Assembly: GCF_964340395.1 (NCBI RefSeq)
Contig: NC_135559.1
Coordinates: 22,813,464-22,877,463 of the forward strand
DNA length: 64,000 nucleotides
Direction: 5' to 3'
From: Glandiceps talaboti
Taxonomy: Eukaryota > Hemichordata > Enteropneusta > Spengelidae
Below, in pieces: positions 1-14,400 of this stretch. The position numbers and the translations under genes are program-made. Numbering within the stretch: position 1 is the stretch's first letter; every line of letters starts with the position of its first letter. The notes beneath the pieces were generated by a model that saw nothing but the letters and a program-made list of their open reading frames with translations, was not told where the DNA came from and did no database searches.

Positions 1-119
1 CTTCACCAGTAATACCTCGCCAGAAGATCAAACTATATAAAACGTACATAGGTGTTGGGGGTGGGGTGAGGTAATACAAAATTCATAAATTCATTTCGTG
101 CTGTACTTTTGATATTTAC

Positions 120-222
120 CAAATACTACTTTCTCCAATTGTATAAAGGGTCTCTCGAAGAGAACAGATACGAAGAAAGCTACGAAGTAACTGAGGCACA
201 GATGGGATACAAACAGATACAA
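120..222 (-). CDS. NRF-like gene, coding exon 14 (last one in window)
   Basis: Residues 751-784. The acceptor is TTTCTCTTTCAG and the donor TTTG|GTAAAT. It encodes [20 protein letters not shown] then EKVVF, the family's last helix and the E-P---LEK-(I/V)F ending. A short last exon must lie beyond position 1. Confidence 0.9.
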
Positions 223-394
223 CTGAAAGAGAAAGGAATACAATTTTAATGTATGTATGTATGTATGTATGTATGTATGTATGTATGTATGTATGTATGT
301 ATGTATGTATGTACGTACGTATGTACGTACGTACGTACGTACGTACGTATGTATGTATGTATGTATGTATGTATGTATGTACGTATGTATGTAC

Positions 395-432
<38 letters not shown>

Positions 433-3400
433 ATGTATGTATGTATGTATGTATGTATGTACGTACGTAGGATATAGGGGTACTAGTAAATAAAGGATAT
501 AGGGGTACTACTAAATAAAGGATATAGAGGTACTAGTAAATAAAGTATATAGGGGTACTAGTAAATAAAGGATATAGGGGTACTACTAAATAAAGGATAT
601 AAAGGTACTAGTAAATAAAGGATATAGGGGTACTAGTAAATAAAGGATATAGGGGTACTACTAAATAAAGGATATAGAGGTACTAGTAAATAAAGGATAT
701 AGGGGTACTAGTAAATAAAGGATATAGGGGTACTAGTAAATAAAGGATATAGGGGTACTAGTAAATAAAGGATATAGGGGTACTACTAAATAAAGGATAT
801 AGGGGTACTAGTAAATAAAGGATATAGGGGTACTAGTAAATAAAGGATATAGGGGTACTAGTAAATAAAGGATATAAGGGTACTAGTAAATAAAGGATAT
901 AGGGGTACTAGTAAATAAAGGATATAAGGGTACTAGTAAATAAAGGATATAGGGGTACTAGTAAATAAAGGATATAGGGGTACTAGTAAATAAAGGATAT
1001 AGAGGTACTAGTATATAAAGGATATAGGGGTACTAGTAAATAAAGGATATAGTGGTACTAGTAAATAAAGGATATAGGGGTACTAGTAAATACAGGATAT
1101 AGGGGTACTAGTAAATAAAGGATATAGGGGTACTAGTATATAAAGGATATAGGGGTACTACTAAATAAAGGATATAGAGGTACTAGAAAATAAAGGATAT
1201 AGGGGTACTACTAAATAAAGGATATAGAGGTACTAGTAAATAAAGGATATAGTGGTACTAGAAAATAAAGGATATAGGGGTACTAGTAAATAAAGGATAT
1301 AGGGGTACTAGTAAATAAAGGATATAGGGGTACTAGTATATAAAGGATATAGGGGTACTACTAAATAAAGGATATAGAGGTACTAGTATATAAAGGATAT
1401 AGGGGTACTAGTAAATAAAGGATATAGGGGTACTAGTAAATAAAGGATATAAGGGTACTAGTAAATAAAGGATATAGGGGTACTAGTAAATAAAGGATAT
1501 AGGGGTACTATTAAATAAAGGATATAAGGGTACTAGTAAATAAAGGATATAGGGGTACTAGTAAATAAAGGATATAGGGGTACTAGTAAATAAAGGATAT
1601 AAGGGTACTAGTAAATAAAGGATATAGGGGTACTAGTAAATAAAGGATATAGAGGTACTAGTAAATAAAGGATATAGGGGTACTAGTAAATAAAGGATAT
1701 AGGGGTACTAGTAAATAAAGGATATAGGGGTACTAGTAAATAAAGGACATAGGGGTACTAGTAAATAAAGGATATAGGGGTACTAGTAAATAAAGGATAT
1801 AGGGGTACTAGTAAATAAAGGATATAGGGGTACTAGTAAATAAAGGATATAGGGGTACTAGTAAATAAAGGATATAGGGGTACTAGAAAATAAAGGATAT
1901 ATGGGTACTAGAAAATAAAGGATATAGGGGTACTAGTAAATAAAGGATATAGGGGTACTAGTAAATAAAGGATATATGGGTACTATTAAATAAAGGATAT
2001 AGGGGTACTAGTAAATAAAGGATATAGGGGTACTAGTAAATAAAGGATATAGGGGTACTAGTAAATAAAGGATATAGGGGTACTAGTAAATAAAGGATAT
2101 AGGGGTACTAGTAAATAAAGGATATAGGGGTACTATTAAATAAAGGATATAAGGGTACTAGTAAATAAAGGATATAGGGGTACTAGTAAATAAAGGATAT
2201 AGGGGTACTAGTAAATAAAGGATATATGGGTACTAGTAAATAAAGGATATAGGGGTACTAGTAAATACAGGATATAGGGGTACTAGTAAATAAAGGACAT
2301 AGGGGTACTAGTAAATACAGGATATAGGGGTACTAGTAAATACAGGATATAGGGGTACTAGTAAATAAAGGACATAGGGGTACTAGTAAATAAAAGGAAA
2401 TCGTGTCGTATTCCCATATCACATTTGAATCATATTGGAATCTTTAGTGTAACTGTGTGAAACCTAACTTTTGTGTTAGGATTTTCGGGGTTTTGTCTAT
2501 CCCTTTCAGGTAGATGTGATTTTGAACACATATTGCCTGGCCATGAGGGCTATAGCACCCGTTTATTACACCCGAGGGACTGTGAGTTACTAGAATTACA
2601 TGCTATTTCCCAAGGCCAAAGGCCGAGGGAAATAGCATGTGGTTCTGGTAACTCACAGTCACGAGGGGGTAATGAACGGGTGCTATAGCCCGAATATAGG
2701 CCAGGCAATATGTGTTTTATAATATAACTCATGCTGTGAACTCGCGGTGGCAGACGACATCGTCAGAAGCTGCCATTTTGACCTGCTGTGAACGCGCGGT
2801 GGTCACGTGACCATGTAAAAGTTGATTAGGGAAATAGTCATTATATTTTCCTATCACGTGACTGATTCTAGCGAATCATGGCACAGCATTATCACTAGGT
2901 ATATTATAAATATGCCTATACTAATTAACAGTTGAAGTTTACACAGAATAACGCAAAATGTATACTCACATAATTCAAATCACTGACGTACATCTGCGAT
3001 TGAGCTCCGGTCCAAAATTTGATCATAACTAATGGGTGTATTAGGTAAACACAGTACGTTAGGCGACTCATTGGAATAAAAAATCGCCAGGACAGAAACT
3101 TGTTGACAGGACCTAGGAGATAGTTACAAGAAAAGCCATAACTACATAGGTTATATACAGGTATATTTTATAGTTGAATAAAAACAAACACATTTGTACA
3201 TGAAGTCTGTCTCTATCTTTCGTTTTTTGTTTGTCTGTTCGCTTGTTTGTTTGTTTGTTTGTTTGTTTGTTTGTTTGTTTGTTTGTTTGTTTGTTTTGTT
3301 TGTTTGTTTGTGTGTGTGCTTGTTTGTTTGTGTGTTTGTTTGTTTGTTTGTTTGTTTGTTTGATTGATTGATTGTGTGTTTGTCTATCTGTCTGTCTGTT

Positions 3401-6400
3401 ACTCCCCTTATCAACCAAAAACATTCCTGGTCCGTCTGTCTTTCCATCATTTCTACACCATTTCTACCTCTCCATCGGACTATCTTTTTTCTCTACACCT
3501 CTCATCACACTACATTTCTCAGACAAAGCACTGTTTGACACTGACCTCCAATACCCGTAGAGCAGGCAAACAGACACCAAGCTACAGCTAGTGAAAATAC
3601 AAATCGACTAAAAGTCAAAAATGTTACTGTCATAGCTTGTGTCCATGGTTGTCCAACACTTGCCCAGTATTTGCAGTATACCATTGTAAAACCACTTATA
3701 ATCGATGCTATCCAGCAAAGTCCTTGAAAGAACTGGAAATACACAATTCTAGTTATCAGCTGTTCATACCTCTGGGATATAAAGAGGCCAACGAGGTGAT
3801 AGTGCATCTTGGACGGTGCCGTAAAAGAGACAGTGGGTTACGATGATGAATAGAATGGTAGTAGAGTTTGAATTATTTGAGTAAAGCTGCTCTAGTACTA
3901 GCTACAACTGGAACTCTTTGTGGTGTCTAACTTACTTGTAATATCATACTCCGTGTTAGATACTCTTTGTGGTGTCTAACTTACTTGTAATATCATACTC
4001 CGTATTAGATACTCTTTGTGGTGTCTAACTTACTTGTAATATCATACTCCGTGTTAGATACTCTTTGTGGTGTCTAACTTACTTGTAATATCATACTCCG
4101 TGTTAGATACTCTTTGTGGTGTCTAACTTACTTGTAATATCATACTCCGTGTTAGATACTCTTTGTGGTGTCTAACTTACTTGTAATATCATACTCCGTG
4201 TTAGATACTCTTTGTGGTGTCTAACTTACTTGTAATATCATACTCCGTGTTAGATACTCTTTGTGGTGTCTAACTTACTTGTAATATCATACTCCGTGTT
4301 AGATACTCTTTGTGGTGTCTAACTTACTTGTAATATCATACTCCGTGTTAGATACTCTTTGTGGTGTCTAACTTACTTGTAATATCATACTCCGTGTTAG
4401 ATACTCTTTGTGGTGTCTAACTTACTTGTAATATCATACTCCGTGTTAGATACTCTTTGTGGTGTCTAACTTACTTGTAATATCATACTCCGTGTTAGAT
4501 ACTCTTTGTGGTGTCTAACTTACTTGTAATATCATACTCCGTGTTAGATACTCTTTGTGGTGTCTAACTTACTTGTAATATCATACTCCGTGTTAGATAC
4601 TCTTTGTGGTGTCTAACTTACTTATAATATCATACTCCGTGTTAGATACTCTTTGTGGTGTCTAACTTACTTGTAATATCATACTCTGCGTTAGATACTC
4701 TTTGTGGTGTCTAACTTACTTGTAATATCATACTCCGTGTTAGATACTCTTTGTGGTGTCTAACTTACTTGTAATATCATACTCCGTGTTAGATACTCTT
4801 TGTGGTGTCTAACTTACTTGTAATATCATACTCCGTGTTAGATACTCTTTGTGGTGTCTAACTTACTTGTAATATCATACTCCGTGTTAGATACTCTTTG
4901 TGGTGTCTAACTTACTTGTAATATCATACTCCGTGTTAGATACTCTTTGTGGTGTCTAACTTACTTGTAATATCATACTCCGTGTTAGATACTCTTTGTG
5001 GTGTCTAACTTACTTGTAATATCATACTCCGTGTTAGATACTCTTTGTGGTGTCTAACTTACTTGTAATATCATACTCCGTGTTAGATACTCTTTGTGGT
5101 GTCTAACTTACTTGTAATATCATACTCCGTGTTAGATACTCTTTGTGGTGTCTAACTTACTTGTAATATCATACTCCGTGTTAGATACTCTTTGTGGTGT
5201 CTAACTTACTTGTAATATCATACTCCGTGTTAGATACTCTTTGTGGTGTCTAACTTACTTGTAATATCATACTCCGTGTTAGATACTCTTTGTGGTGTCT
5301 AACTTACTTGTAATATCATACTCCGTGTTAGATACTCTTTGTGGTGTCTAACTTACTTGTAATATCATACTCCGTGTTAGATACTCTTTGTGGTGTCTAA
5401 CTTACTTGTAATATCATACTCTGCGTTAGATACTCTTTGTGGTGTCTAACTTACTTGTAATATCATACTCCGTGTTAGATACTCTTTGTGGTGTCTAACT
5501 TACTTGTAATATCATACTCCGTGTTAGATACTCTTTGTGGTGTCTAACTTACTTGTAATATCATACTCCGTGTTAGATACTCTTTGTGGTGTCTAACTTA
5601 CTTGTAATATCATACTCCGTGTTAGATACTCTTTGTGGTGTCTAACTTACTTGTAATATCATACTCCGTGTTAGATACTCTTTGTGGTGTCTAACTTACT
5701 TGTAATATCATACTCCGTGTTAGATACTCTTTGTGGTGTCTAACTTACTTGTAATATCATACTCCGTGTTAGATACTCTTTGTGGTGTCTAAATTACTTG
5801 TAATATCATACTCCGTGTTAGATACTCTTTGTGGTGTCTAACTTACTTGTAATATCATACTCCGTGTTAGATACTCTTTGTGGTGTCTAAATTACTTGTA
5901 ATATCATACTCCGTGTTAGATACTCTTTGTGGTGTCTAACTTACTTGTAATATCATACTCCGTGTTAGATACTCTTTGTGGTGTCTAATTTACTTGTAAT
6001 ATCATACTCCGTGTTAGATACTCTTTGTGGTGTCTAACTTACTTGTAATATCATACTCCGTGTTAGATACTCTTTGTGGTGTCTAACTTACTTGTAATAT
6101 CATACTCCGTGTTAGACACTCTTTGTGGTGTCTAAATTACTTGTAATATCATACTCCGTGTTAAATACTCTTTGTGGTGTCTAACTTACTTGTAATATCA
6201 TACTCCGTGTTAGATACTCTTTGTGGTGTCTAAATTACTTGTAATATCATACTCCGTGTTAGATACTCTTTGTGGTGTCTAACTTACTTGTAATATCATA
6301 CTCCGTGCACAGTACTGCATCGACACATATTTTCTGTATTTTGCACCCACTTTTTGAATGTCAAAAGCAAAGAAATGGTGAATTCACTGATTTCGGAACA

Positions 6401-9400
6401 CGCCATTAGTTTTGATTTATCTCATTTGGTGTTATAGAAGTGAAAATACCATTTTGCTGCTTGAAAGAAGACGATTCGGAAGCTTATTTCAACAGCAAAT
6501 CCAATTCAATGTAGGGTTGAAATATTTCTCAAATAAGGTTAAATAGCATCTTGACAGTAAGAGATAGGGGGAAGAGCTTGAGACTGGGATAAATTATGTC
6601 CACCTCTTGTGGGTGGGGGGGGGGGGTGTTCTAGGGGGAATCCCCTAGAAGTTCTGAAAGTTTTTTTTACTCTTGAAGCCCATTTGTAGGCTATTACGAC
6701 ACATTCAGGCAATAATTTCCAAGCTTTACAAGACAGCACCATCAAGTATCACAAACTATTATTTATAACTTACATACTTACATAGAGTTGAAATATGTTC
6801 TCAATCATTATAGTAAAGGTCAGCACATCTAATGGTAGTATCATAGGTAGGGGAGATTTGGCAATCATTATAGTGTAAAGGTCAGCACATTTAATGGTAG
6901 TATCATTGGTAGGGGAGATTTGGAGTTTTAAGGCAATATTTTGACTATCTTGGCAAACATTTCACATCTTAAAAGACAATATCATCTCAATATAGCATAG
7001 TGTGAAAATTCTTAAGAAAAGTTTAATACCATTATGACATTAAAATGGTTGGTGCTTCTGAGTGTTGGTTGAATGCATGAGTGACCTCTGGGGGTGGGGG
7101 AGTCCAAGGGGTCTCCCCTAGCAGATCCGGAGGGCTTTTGGTTCTATTAAGGCGATTGTTCATAGCCTTTGAGGTAATATTTCAAAGCTTCGAAAGTTTT
7201 CGAAGCTAAAGTTAGTGTAATGTTTTAAATGAGTTTCCTATGTCACATAAAAATGGGCTAGTAACATTGGTACAGTGGCATTAATATAACATGTATAGTA
7301 AAGTCACTGGTATGTTAGGTGGTCATACCTAGGAGACCGGTCAGTTTCTCCAGCCGGGGGGGAGGGGGGGTGGATTCTTAAATCGGGCCGGCAAAAACTC
7401 ACTAACCACAATATCTGTAAAACCAAAAACAGGCTGACCTCCCCCCCCCCCCCCATCACTTAATTCTAAAACATGATGACAGCACCAACATGTAAAAAGC
7501 AACTACATAGGGTTGAAATATTTTTGAAATATAGTTTGATAGCATCTTGACAGTAAGAGATATAGGGGAAAGCTTGAGACTAGGATGTGTACACCTCATG
7601 GGGGGGGGGGGGTTCTAGGGGTTTTTAAATGAGTTTCCCATGTCACATAAAAATAGGCCCGTAACATTGGTATTGGGGCATTAATATTGTATGTATAGTA
7701 AAGTCACCTGTATGTTAGAGAACTTTAGGTGGTCATACCTAGTGTATAATAGAAACTGGAATCTGATGAGATGTGGTGATTTGTAGTGTCAATAACATGT
7801 AGTGTCCAAAATAGAAAGTGCATCTATTCTTCATACTGAAGAGTAGAACGAGTTAGATTAACATCTTTTATAAACTATCTCTGAAGATTACCATTACGAA
7901 ACCTTCAAGTTCACCTTTGCCCCAAAGTGAAATATAAGTGAAGCATTTATTGTGAAACAGCCAAGCATTTACATGACATGTTCTATAACTAGTGTGGTAG
8001 CTAGGTAATACATGTATATGTATATGTATAGTCATGTCTTACATGAACTAATATTAAAGAACTGATGTAAGAAACAGGGACAATAATAAATTATACATGT
8101 ACCAGTCAGTTCAGACAAGGCTATATGCCATTGTAGAAAAGTATTTTCTTCTTCCATCACAATCCAAAAAACAATGACCCCCCCCCCTCCACAATTTTCA
8201 AAACAGCATGGCCCCTCCCTCCACTTCCAATTTCAAAAACAGGGTGACCCCCTCCCAATCCATCGCCCCCACCCCACCCCCACCCGGCCGTAGAAAGTGA
8301 CCGGTCCCTTAATACAGTTTGACAGCGTAATCACGACAGACAAGCTGTTGATGCGATGGGTAGGGAGGTACGGCCGGCTAACGATGTATCTCTCTAGATC
8401 TATTGATCAATAGCACCGTAAACAGGCTACAGGCCATACGAATTTTTAATAAACAGTCATGGTATTGAGCTGTAGTACAACAAGCGCATAATTTTAAATT
8501 ATTTTCGTGCACCTATCTTGTGTCAAATAATCCCTGTGTCAAATAACCCCTGTCTACCGTTATATGTCTATCATGTAAATTTTGAATTGTATTAACTACT
8601 GACAGTTTCCAAATTTCATCTCATGACCGGTGCCATGTATGTACACAGACCCGGTGCCATGTATGTACACAGACCAGGAAGGTGTTTCTTCCTTGTCTGT
8701 AGTAGGTAATGCTCAAATTTATCAATCTATATAGTATCCATCGTTGTACCGCAGGGGGCGCTATACGTTATCACGTTACTTGCTCACCGACTGACAAGTC
8801 AAGATGTTCAGTGCCAGAAACTGCGATGGGTGACAAATTAAAATGAATATATTCAGATAATAGCAGCTTAGACTCAATGGTCTTTTCAATAATGGTCAGA
8901 ATCTCTTGTTGCACGCTAAACCTCTCTGAACCTCTGAACGTATTGTAGTACTCTCTAAACATCTGAATGTCTTGTAGTACTCTCTAAACGTCTGAATGTC
9001 ATGTAGTACTCTCTAAACGTCTGAATGTCATGTAGTACTCTCTAAACGTCTGAATGTCTTGTAGTACTCTCTAAACGTCTGAATGTCATGTAGTACTCTC
9101 TAAACGTCTAAATGTCTCGTAGTACTCTGTAAACGTCTGAATGTCTTGTAGTACTCTCTAAACGTCTGAATGTCTTGTAGTACTCTCTAAACGTCTGAAT
9201 GTCATGTAGTACTCTCTAAACGTCTGAATGTATTGTAGTACTCTCTAAACGTCTGAATGTCTTGAAGTACTCTCTAAAGGTCTGAATGTCTTGTAGTACT
9301 CTGTAAACGTCTGAATGTCTTGTAGTACTCTCTAAACGTCTGAATGTCATGTAGTACTCTCTAAACGTCTGAATGTATCGTAGTACTCTCTAAACGTCTG

Positions 9401-9860
9401 AATGTCTTGTAGTACTCTCTAAACGTCTGAATGTATTGCAGTACTCTCTAAAGGTCTCAATGTCATGTTGTACTCTCTAAACGTCTGAATGTCTTGTTGT
9501 ACCCCCTGAACGTCTGAATGTCTTGAAGTACTCTCTAAATGTCTGAATGTCTTGTTGTACCCCCTGAACGTCTGAATGTCTTGAAGTACTCTCTAAAGGT
9601 CTGAATGTCTTGTTGTACCCCCTAAACATCTAAATGTTTTGTAGTATCCCCTAAATGTCTCAATTTCTTGTAGTATCCCCTAAACGTTACATGTTTTTGT
9701 CACATACCCAATGCATGTCTTTTCCTGGTTTGTGGTGTACCAATACATAACCAAGACAAACCCCAACTAGATAGCTGGCAATTCGTGTGTGAGGTTTGCT
9801 ATAGATGTAGTCTGCTACTGGGGCATCATCTGCGTTGTCATTGTAATATCTATGGAGAAA

Positions 9861-9891
<31 letters not shown>

Positions 9892-11267
9892 ACGAGCGAA
9901 CGAACGAACAAACAAACAAACAAACAAACAAACAATCAAACAAACAAACAAACAAACAAACAAACAAACAAACACACACACACACACACACACATACATA
10001 CATACATACATACATACATACATACATACATACATACATACATACATACATACATACATACATACATACATACATACATACATACATACATGCATGCATA
10101 CATACATACATACAAAGTGAGTGAGTGAATGGATGGATGGGTGGGTGGGTGAGTGAGTGAGTGAGTGAGTGAGTGAGTGAGTGAGTGAGTGAGTGAGTGA
10201 GTGAGTGAGTGAGTGAGTGAGTGAGTGAGTGAGTGAGTGAGTGAGTGAGTGGGTGGGTGGGTGGGTGGGTGGGTGGGTGGGTGGGCGGTCGGGCGGGCGG
10301 GTGGGTGGGATAGGTGGAGGAATGGATGGATGAACGAACGAACAAACGAATGAATGAATCAATGGATGAAATAATGAATGAATGAATGTGGCTACTTGAG
10401 GTTCGTGTTGTATCCTACTTACGGCAGTCCTCCAACAGCTGGCAAACCATAATACCAGCTAAGTAGACCAGTACTGATGAAATCCATGGCGAAAAGTAAT
10501 CCAATTATTATAAACCCAAGTTTTTTCTTCCTATTCAATGAGAAATAACCAGTGTCTAGTCTAGGAATTCAATTGCTAAGATATTATGGAAAGCGACTGT
10601 CACAGTGGGCGCTGTTAGATTCATTTTACAACTTGATAATAAGTGAGGTATACTGTGATGTCCATTGATTTACTTATATCGGTATATCTATTACAGAAAT
10701 AGAAAAAAATACTCCTGAGTGGTTCTGTACGTGGTGTTACAAACGTCTAAATCCTTACGATTGACAAAGTAAAAGTTAAGTTGAAATGGCTTAGTTAAGT
10801 CAATGAGGTATAGAAGAAATCTCCCCTTAAGTGCACTTGAAATATAAAGATTAACCTACCAATGTAAAGCCATCACTATAAACGGGGTAATAATAAAATA
10901 CTGCATCAATAGACAGATATGCCAAGACCATCCCATACATCTTTGACGGATTGGATCAAGATATGGGAACAGATTTTGTATAAAGAGGAGATTGGTCCAC
11001 CAATACTCATAGCAGGGTTCAATTATTTTCTCCACCATAAACTGCATAGGTCCTTGGCAAACATAAACCAAACAATACATGTAGAGGAACAAGACAAAGT
11101 AATATCCAGGACAGAACCTACCAAGATAACAAAGCAATGTCAGTAATTTAACCTTTAATTTAATAAGTTCTGTTTGGTTGACACAGAGGACTTACTTCCC
11201 TTTTCTTTGATCGTGTTGTGCAATGGCTTTTACCTCCCGTAAAGGGGGTGGGGGTGTTATGTTATGC

Positions 11268-11342
<75 letters not shown>

Positions 11343-11399
11343 GGTCGGTCGGTCGGTCGGTCGGTCGGTCGGTCGGTCGGTCGGTCGGTCGGTCGGTCG

Positions 11400-11477
<78 letters not shown>

Positions 11478-14400
11478 GTATGTGTGTGTCCGTCCCTCTA
11501 TGGACACGATATCTCATAAACTACAGCAGCGATTCTAATGAAACTTGCTACAGTAATGAAAAGAACTGATTAGATTTTGGTAAACATCCAATGAACATTA
11601 ATTAGTCATTTGCATATATATGATAAATGGTTTTCGGTAATTAGACTATATCAACAGGGGCTTAAAATCAGCCATAATTGTTTATAAATAGTTGCTTTTT
11701 GTTTATTGTTTACTTTCTTTCTTTACAAAAAAATGTTTTTGTTTGTTTATTTTTTTCTGCTCTTTAAAAATATCTTTTCCCTACAAGGTGCCATGTAATA
11801 AAGTAATGATTTGAAAACCAGGTGTATGTTTTTTCTAAATCAATTTTAACTTGTTCTTTTGTTGGTCAAACTCATCATATCTTCAAATTCCATATAATTT
11901 GGCACATCAATCATGAGAAAACACATATCGTCTAAACCACCATGGTATAGTTGTTAATTTGCATAAGTAATGCGTTTTTGATAATTAAGCAATATGTTCA
12001 CTATGCAACTTTCCAATTTCATTCAGCTTCATATACTTCCTTTTCCAATTAAGTGTTACATCATGTATAATAGCTATGTTTCAGAATTTTGCATTCCAAC
12101 AACGTGTGTAGACCCAAAAATATGTGGTGGGTTACGAGAGAAATTCAGTTTAAATCTGGCAGTAATTGCCATCATTGTAATGTATTATTGCAGATTTTTT
12201 TGCCATATTAATGCATATCTATATTCATAGTATGCTTTGATTGAGTTAAAACACACTTATCCAATAAAGCCAGTTAGCACAGTTTTGTTTAGTTTTAATG
12301 AATGATTTGCATAATTAGTGATTTTCGGTAATTAGACTTTATTGCAAACTTCAAAACTTCAAATTTCATTTAATTCAGTACATATGTCAACCATAACAAT
12401 GCGCACATGGGGTTTCTTGATGTGGCTTTTACTAATTTGAGTAATTTGAAGTATAATGATCTTCAGCAATTAAGCTATATCTGTGGAATACATACTTCAA
12501 ATTCCATATAATTGATCACATACATCAACAATGAGAAAACACATATATCCTCTAAAGCCTGTTGGTATAGTTTTTAATTTTAATGAGTAATTTGCATAAT
12601 TAATGTTTTTGGTTATTAGGCTATATCTTCAGCAATTAAGCTATATCTGTGGAATACATACTTCAAATTCCATATAATTTATCACATACATCAACAATGA
12701 GAAAACACATATATCCTCTAAAGCCTGTTGGTATAGTTTTTTAATTTTAAAGGGTAATTTGCATAATTATTTATTTTCCTAATATAATGCACTACTGGAT
12801 ATAGCTGATGAACATCAACCCACCTCCATAATTTGTTGAGGAGTAACACAAACCAATTAACTCTGCGTTGTCTGCTGAGTCCAAGTAATGTATGATATGA
12901 TAGCAACATTCCACTGTAATATAAGGTCATAGTATAATGTGAACAAGTCACGTGTACATAGACATCGAATGTAATATGAGGTCATGGTATAATGTGAACA
13001 AGTCACATGTACATAGGCATCGAATGTAATATAAGGTCATGGTATAATGTGAACAAGTCACGTGTACATAGACATCGAATGTAATATAAGGTCATAGTAT
13101 AATGTGAACAAGTCACGTGTACATAGACATCGAATGTAATATAAGGTCATGGTATAATGTGAACAAGTCACGTGCACATAGGCATCGAATGTAATATAAG
13201 GTCATGGTATAATGTGAACAAGTCACGTGTACATAAGCATCGAATGCAATATAAGGTCATGGTATAATGTGAACAAGTCACGTGTACATAGACATCGAAT
13301 GTAATATAATGTCATGGTATAATGTGAACAAGTCACGTGTACATAGGCATCGAATGTAATATAAGGTCATGGTATAATGTGAACAAGTCACGTGTACATA
13401 GGCATCGAATGTAATATAAGGTCATGGTATAATGTGAACAAGTCACGTGTACATAGGCATCGAATGTAATATAAGGTCATGGTATAATGTGAACAAGTCA
13501 CGTGTATATAGACATCGAATGGAATATAAGGTCATGGTATAATGTGAACAAGTCACGTGTTCATAGGCATCGAATGTAATATAAGGTCATGGTATAATGT
13601 GAACAAGTCACGTGTACATAGGCATCGAATGTAATATGAGGTCATGGTATAATGTGAACAAGTCACGTGTACATAGGCATCGAATGTAATATAAGGTCAT
13701 GGTATAATGTGAACAAGTCACGTGTACATAGGCATCGAATTTAATATAAGGTCATGGTATAATGTGAACAAGTCACGTGTACATAGACATCGAATGTAAT
13801 ATAACGTCATGGTATAATGTGAACAAGTCACGTGTACATAGGCATCGAATTTAATATAAGGTCATGGTATAATGTGAACAAGTCACGTGTACATAGGCAT
13901 CGAATGTAATATAAGGTCATGGTATAATGTGAACAAGTCACGTGTACATAGGCATCGAATGTGATATAAGGTCATGGTACAATGTGAACAAGTCGCGTGT
14001 ACATAGACATCGAATGTAATATAAGGTCATGGTACAATGTGAACAAGTCACGTGTACATAGGCATCGAATGTAATATAAGGTCATGGTAAAATGTGAACA
14101 AGTCACGTGTACATAGGCATCGAATGTAATATAAGGTCATGGTAAAATGTGAACAAGTCACGTGTACATAGGCATCGAATGTAATATAAGGTCATGGTAA
14201 AATGTGAACAAGTCAAGTGTACATAGACATCGAATGTAATATAAGGTCATGGTATAATGTGAACAAGTCACGTGTACATAGGCATCGAATGTAATATAAG
14301 GTCATGGTATAATGTGAACAAGTCACGTGTACATAGGCATCGAATGTAATATAAGGTCATGGTAAAATGTGAACAAGTCAAGTGTACATAGACATCGAAT

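Noticed and set aside
2473-2732. Overlapping plus and minus frames of 60-71 codons with similar protein words
   Set aside because: The similarity arises because the 192-bp element is a palindrome and both strands read nearly the same.
471-6307. Possible CRISPR array (regular repeats)
   Set aside because: Units are back to back without unique spacers, the host is eukaryotic, and there are no cas genes.
8771-8962. 63-codon minus frame in NRF-like intron 11 as an extra exon
   Set aside because: Exons 11 and 12 join in phase 0 and align with the family without any extra segment; the frame also runs into the 29-bp array.
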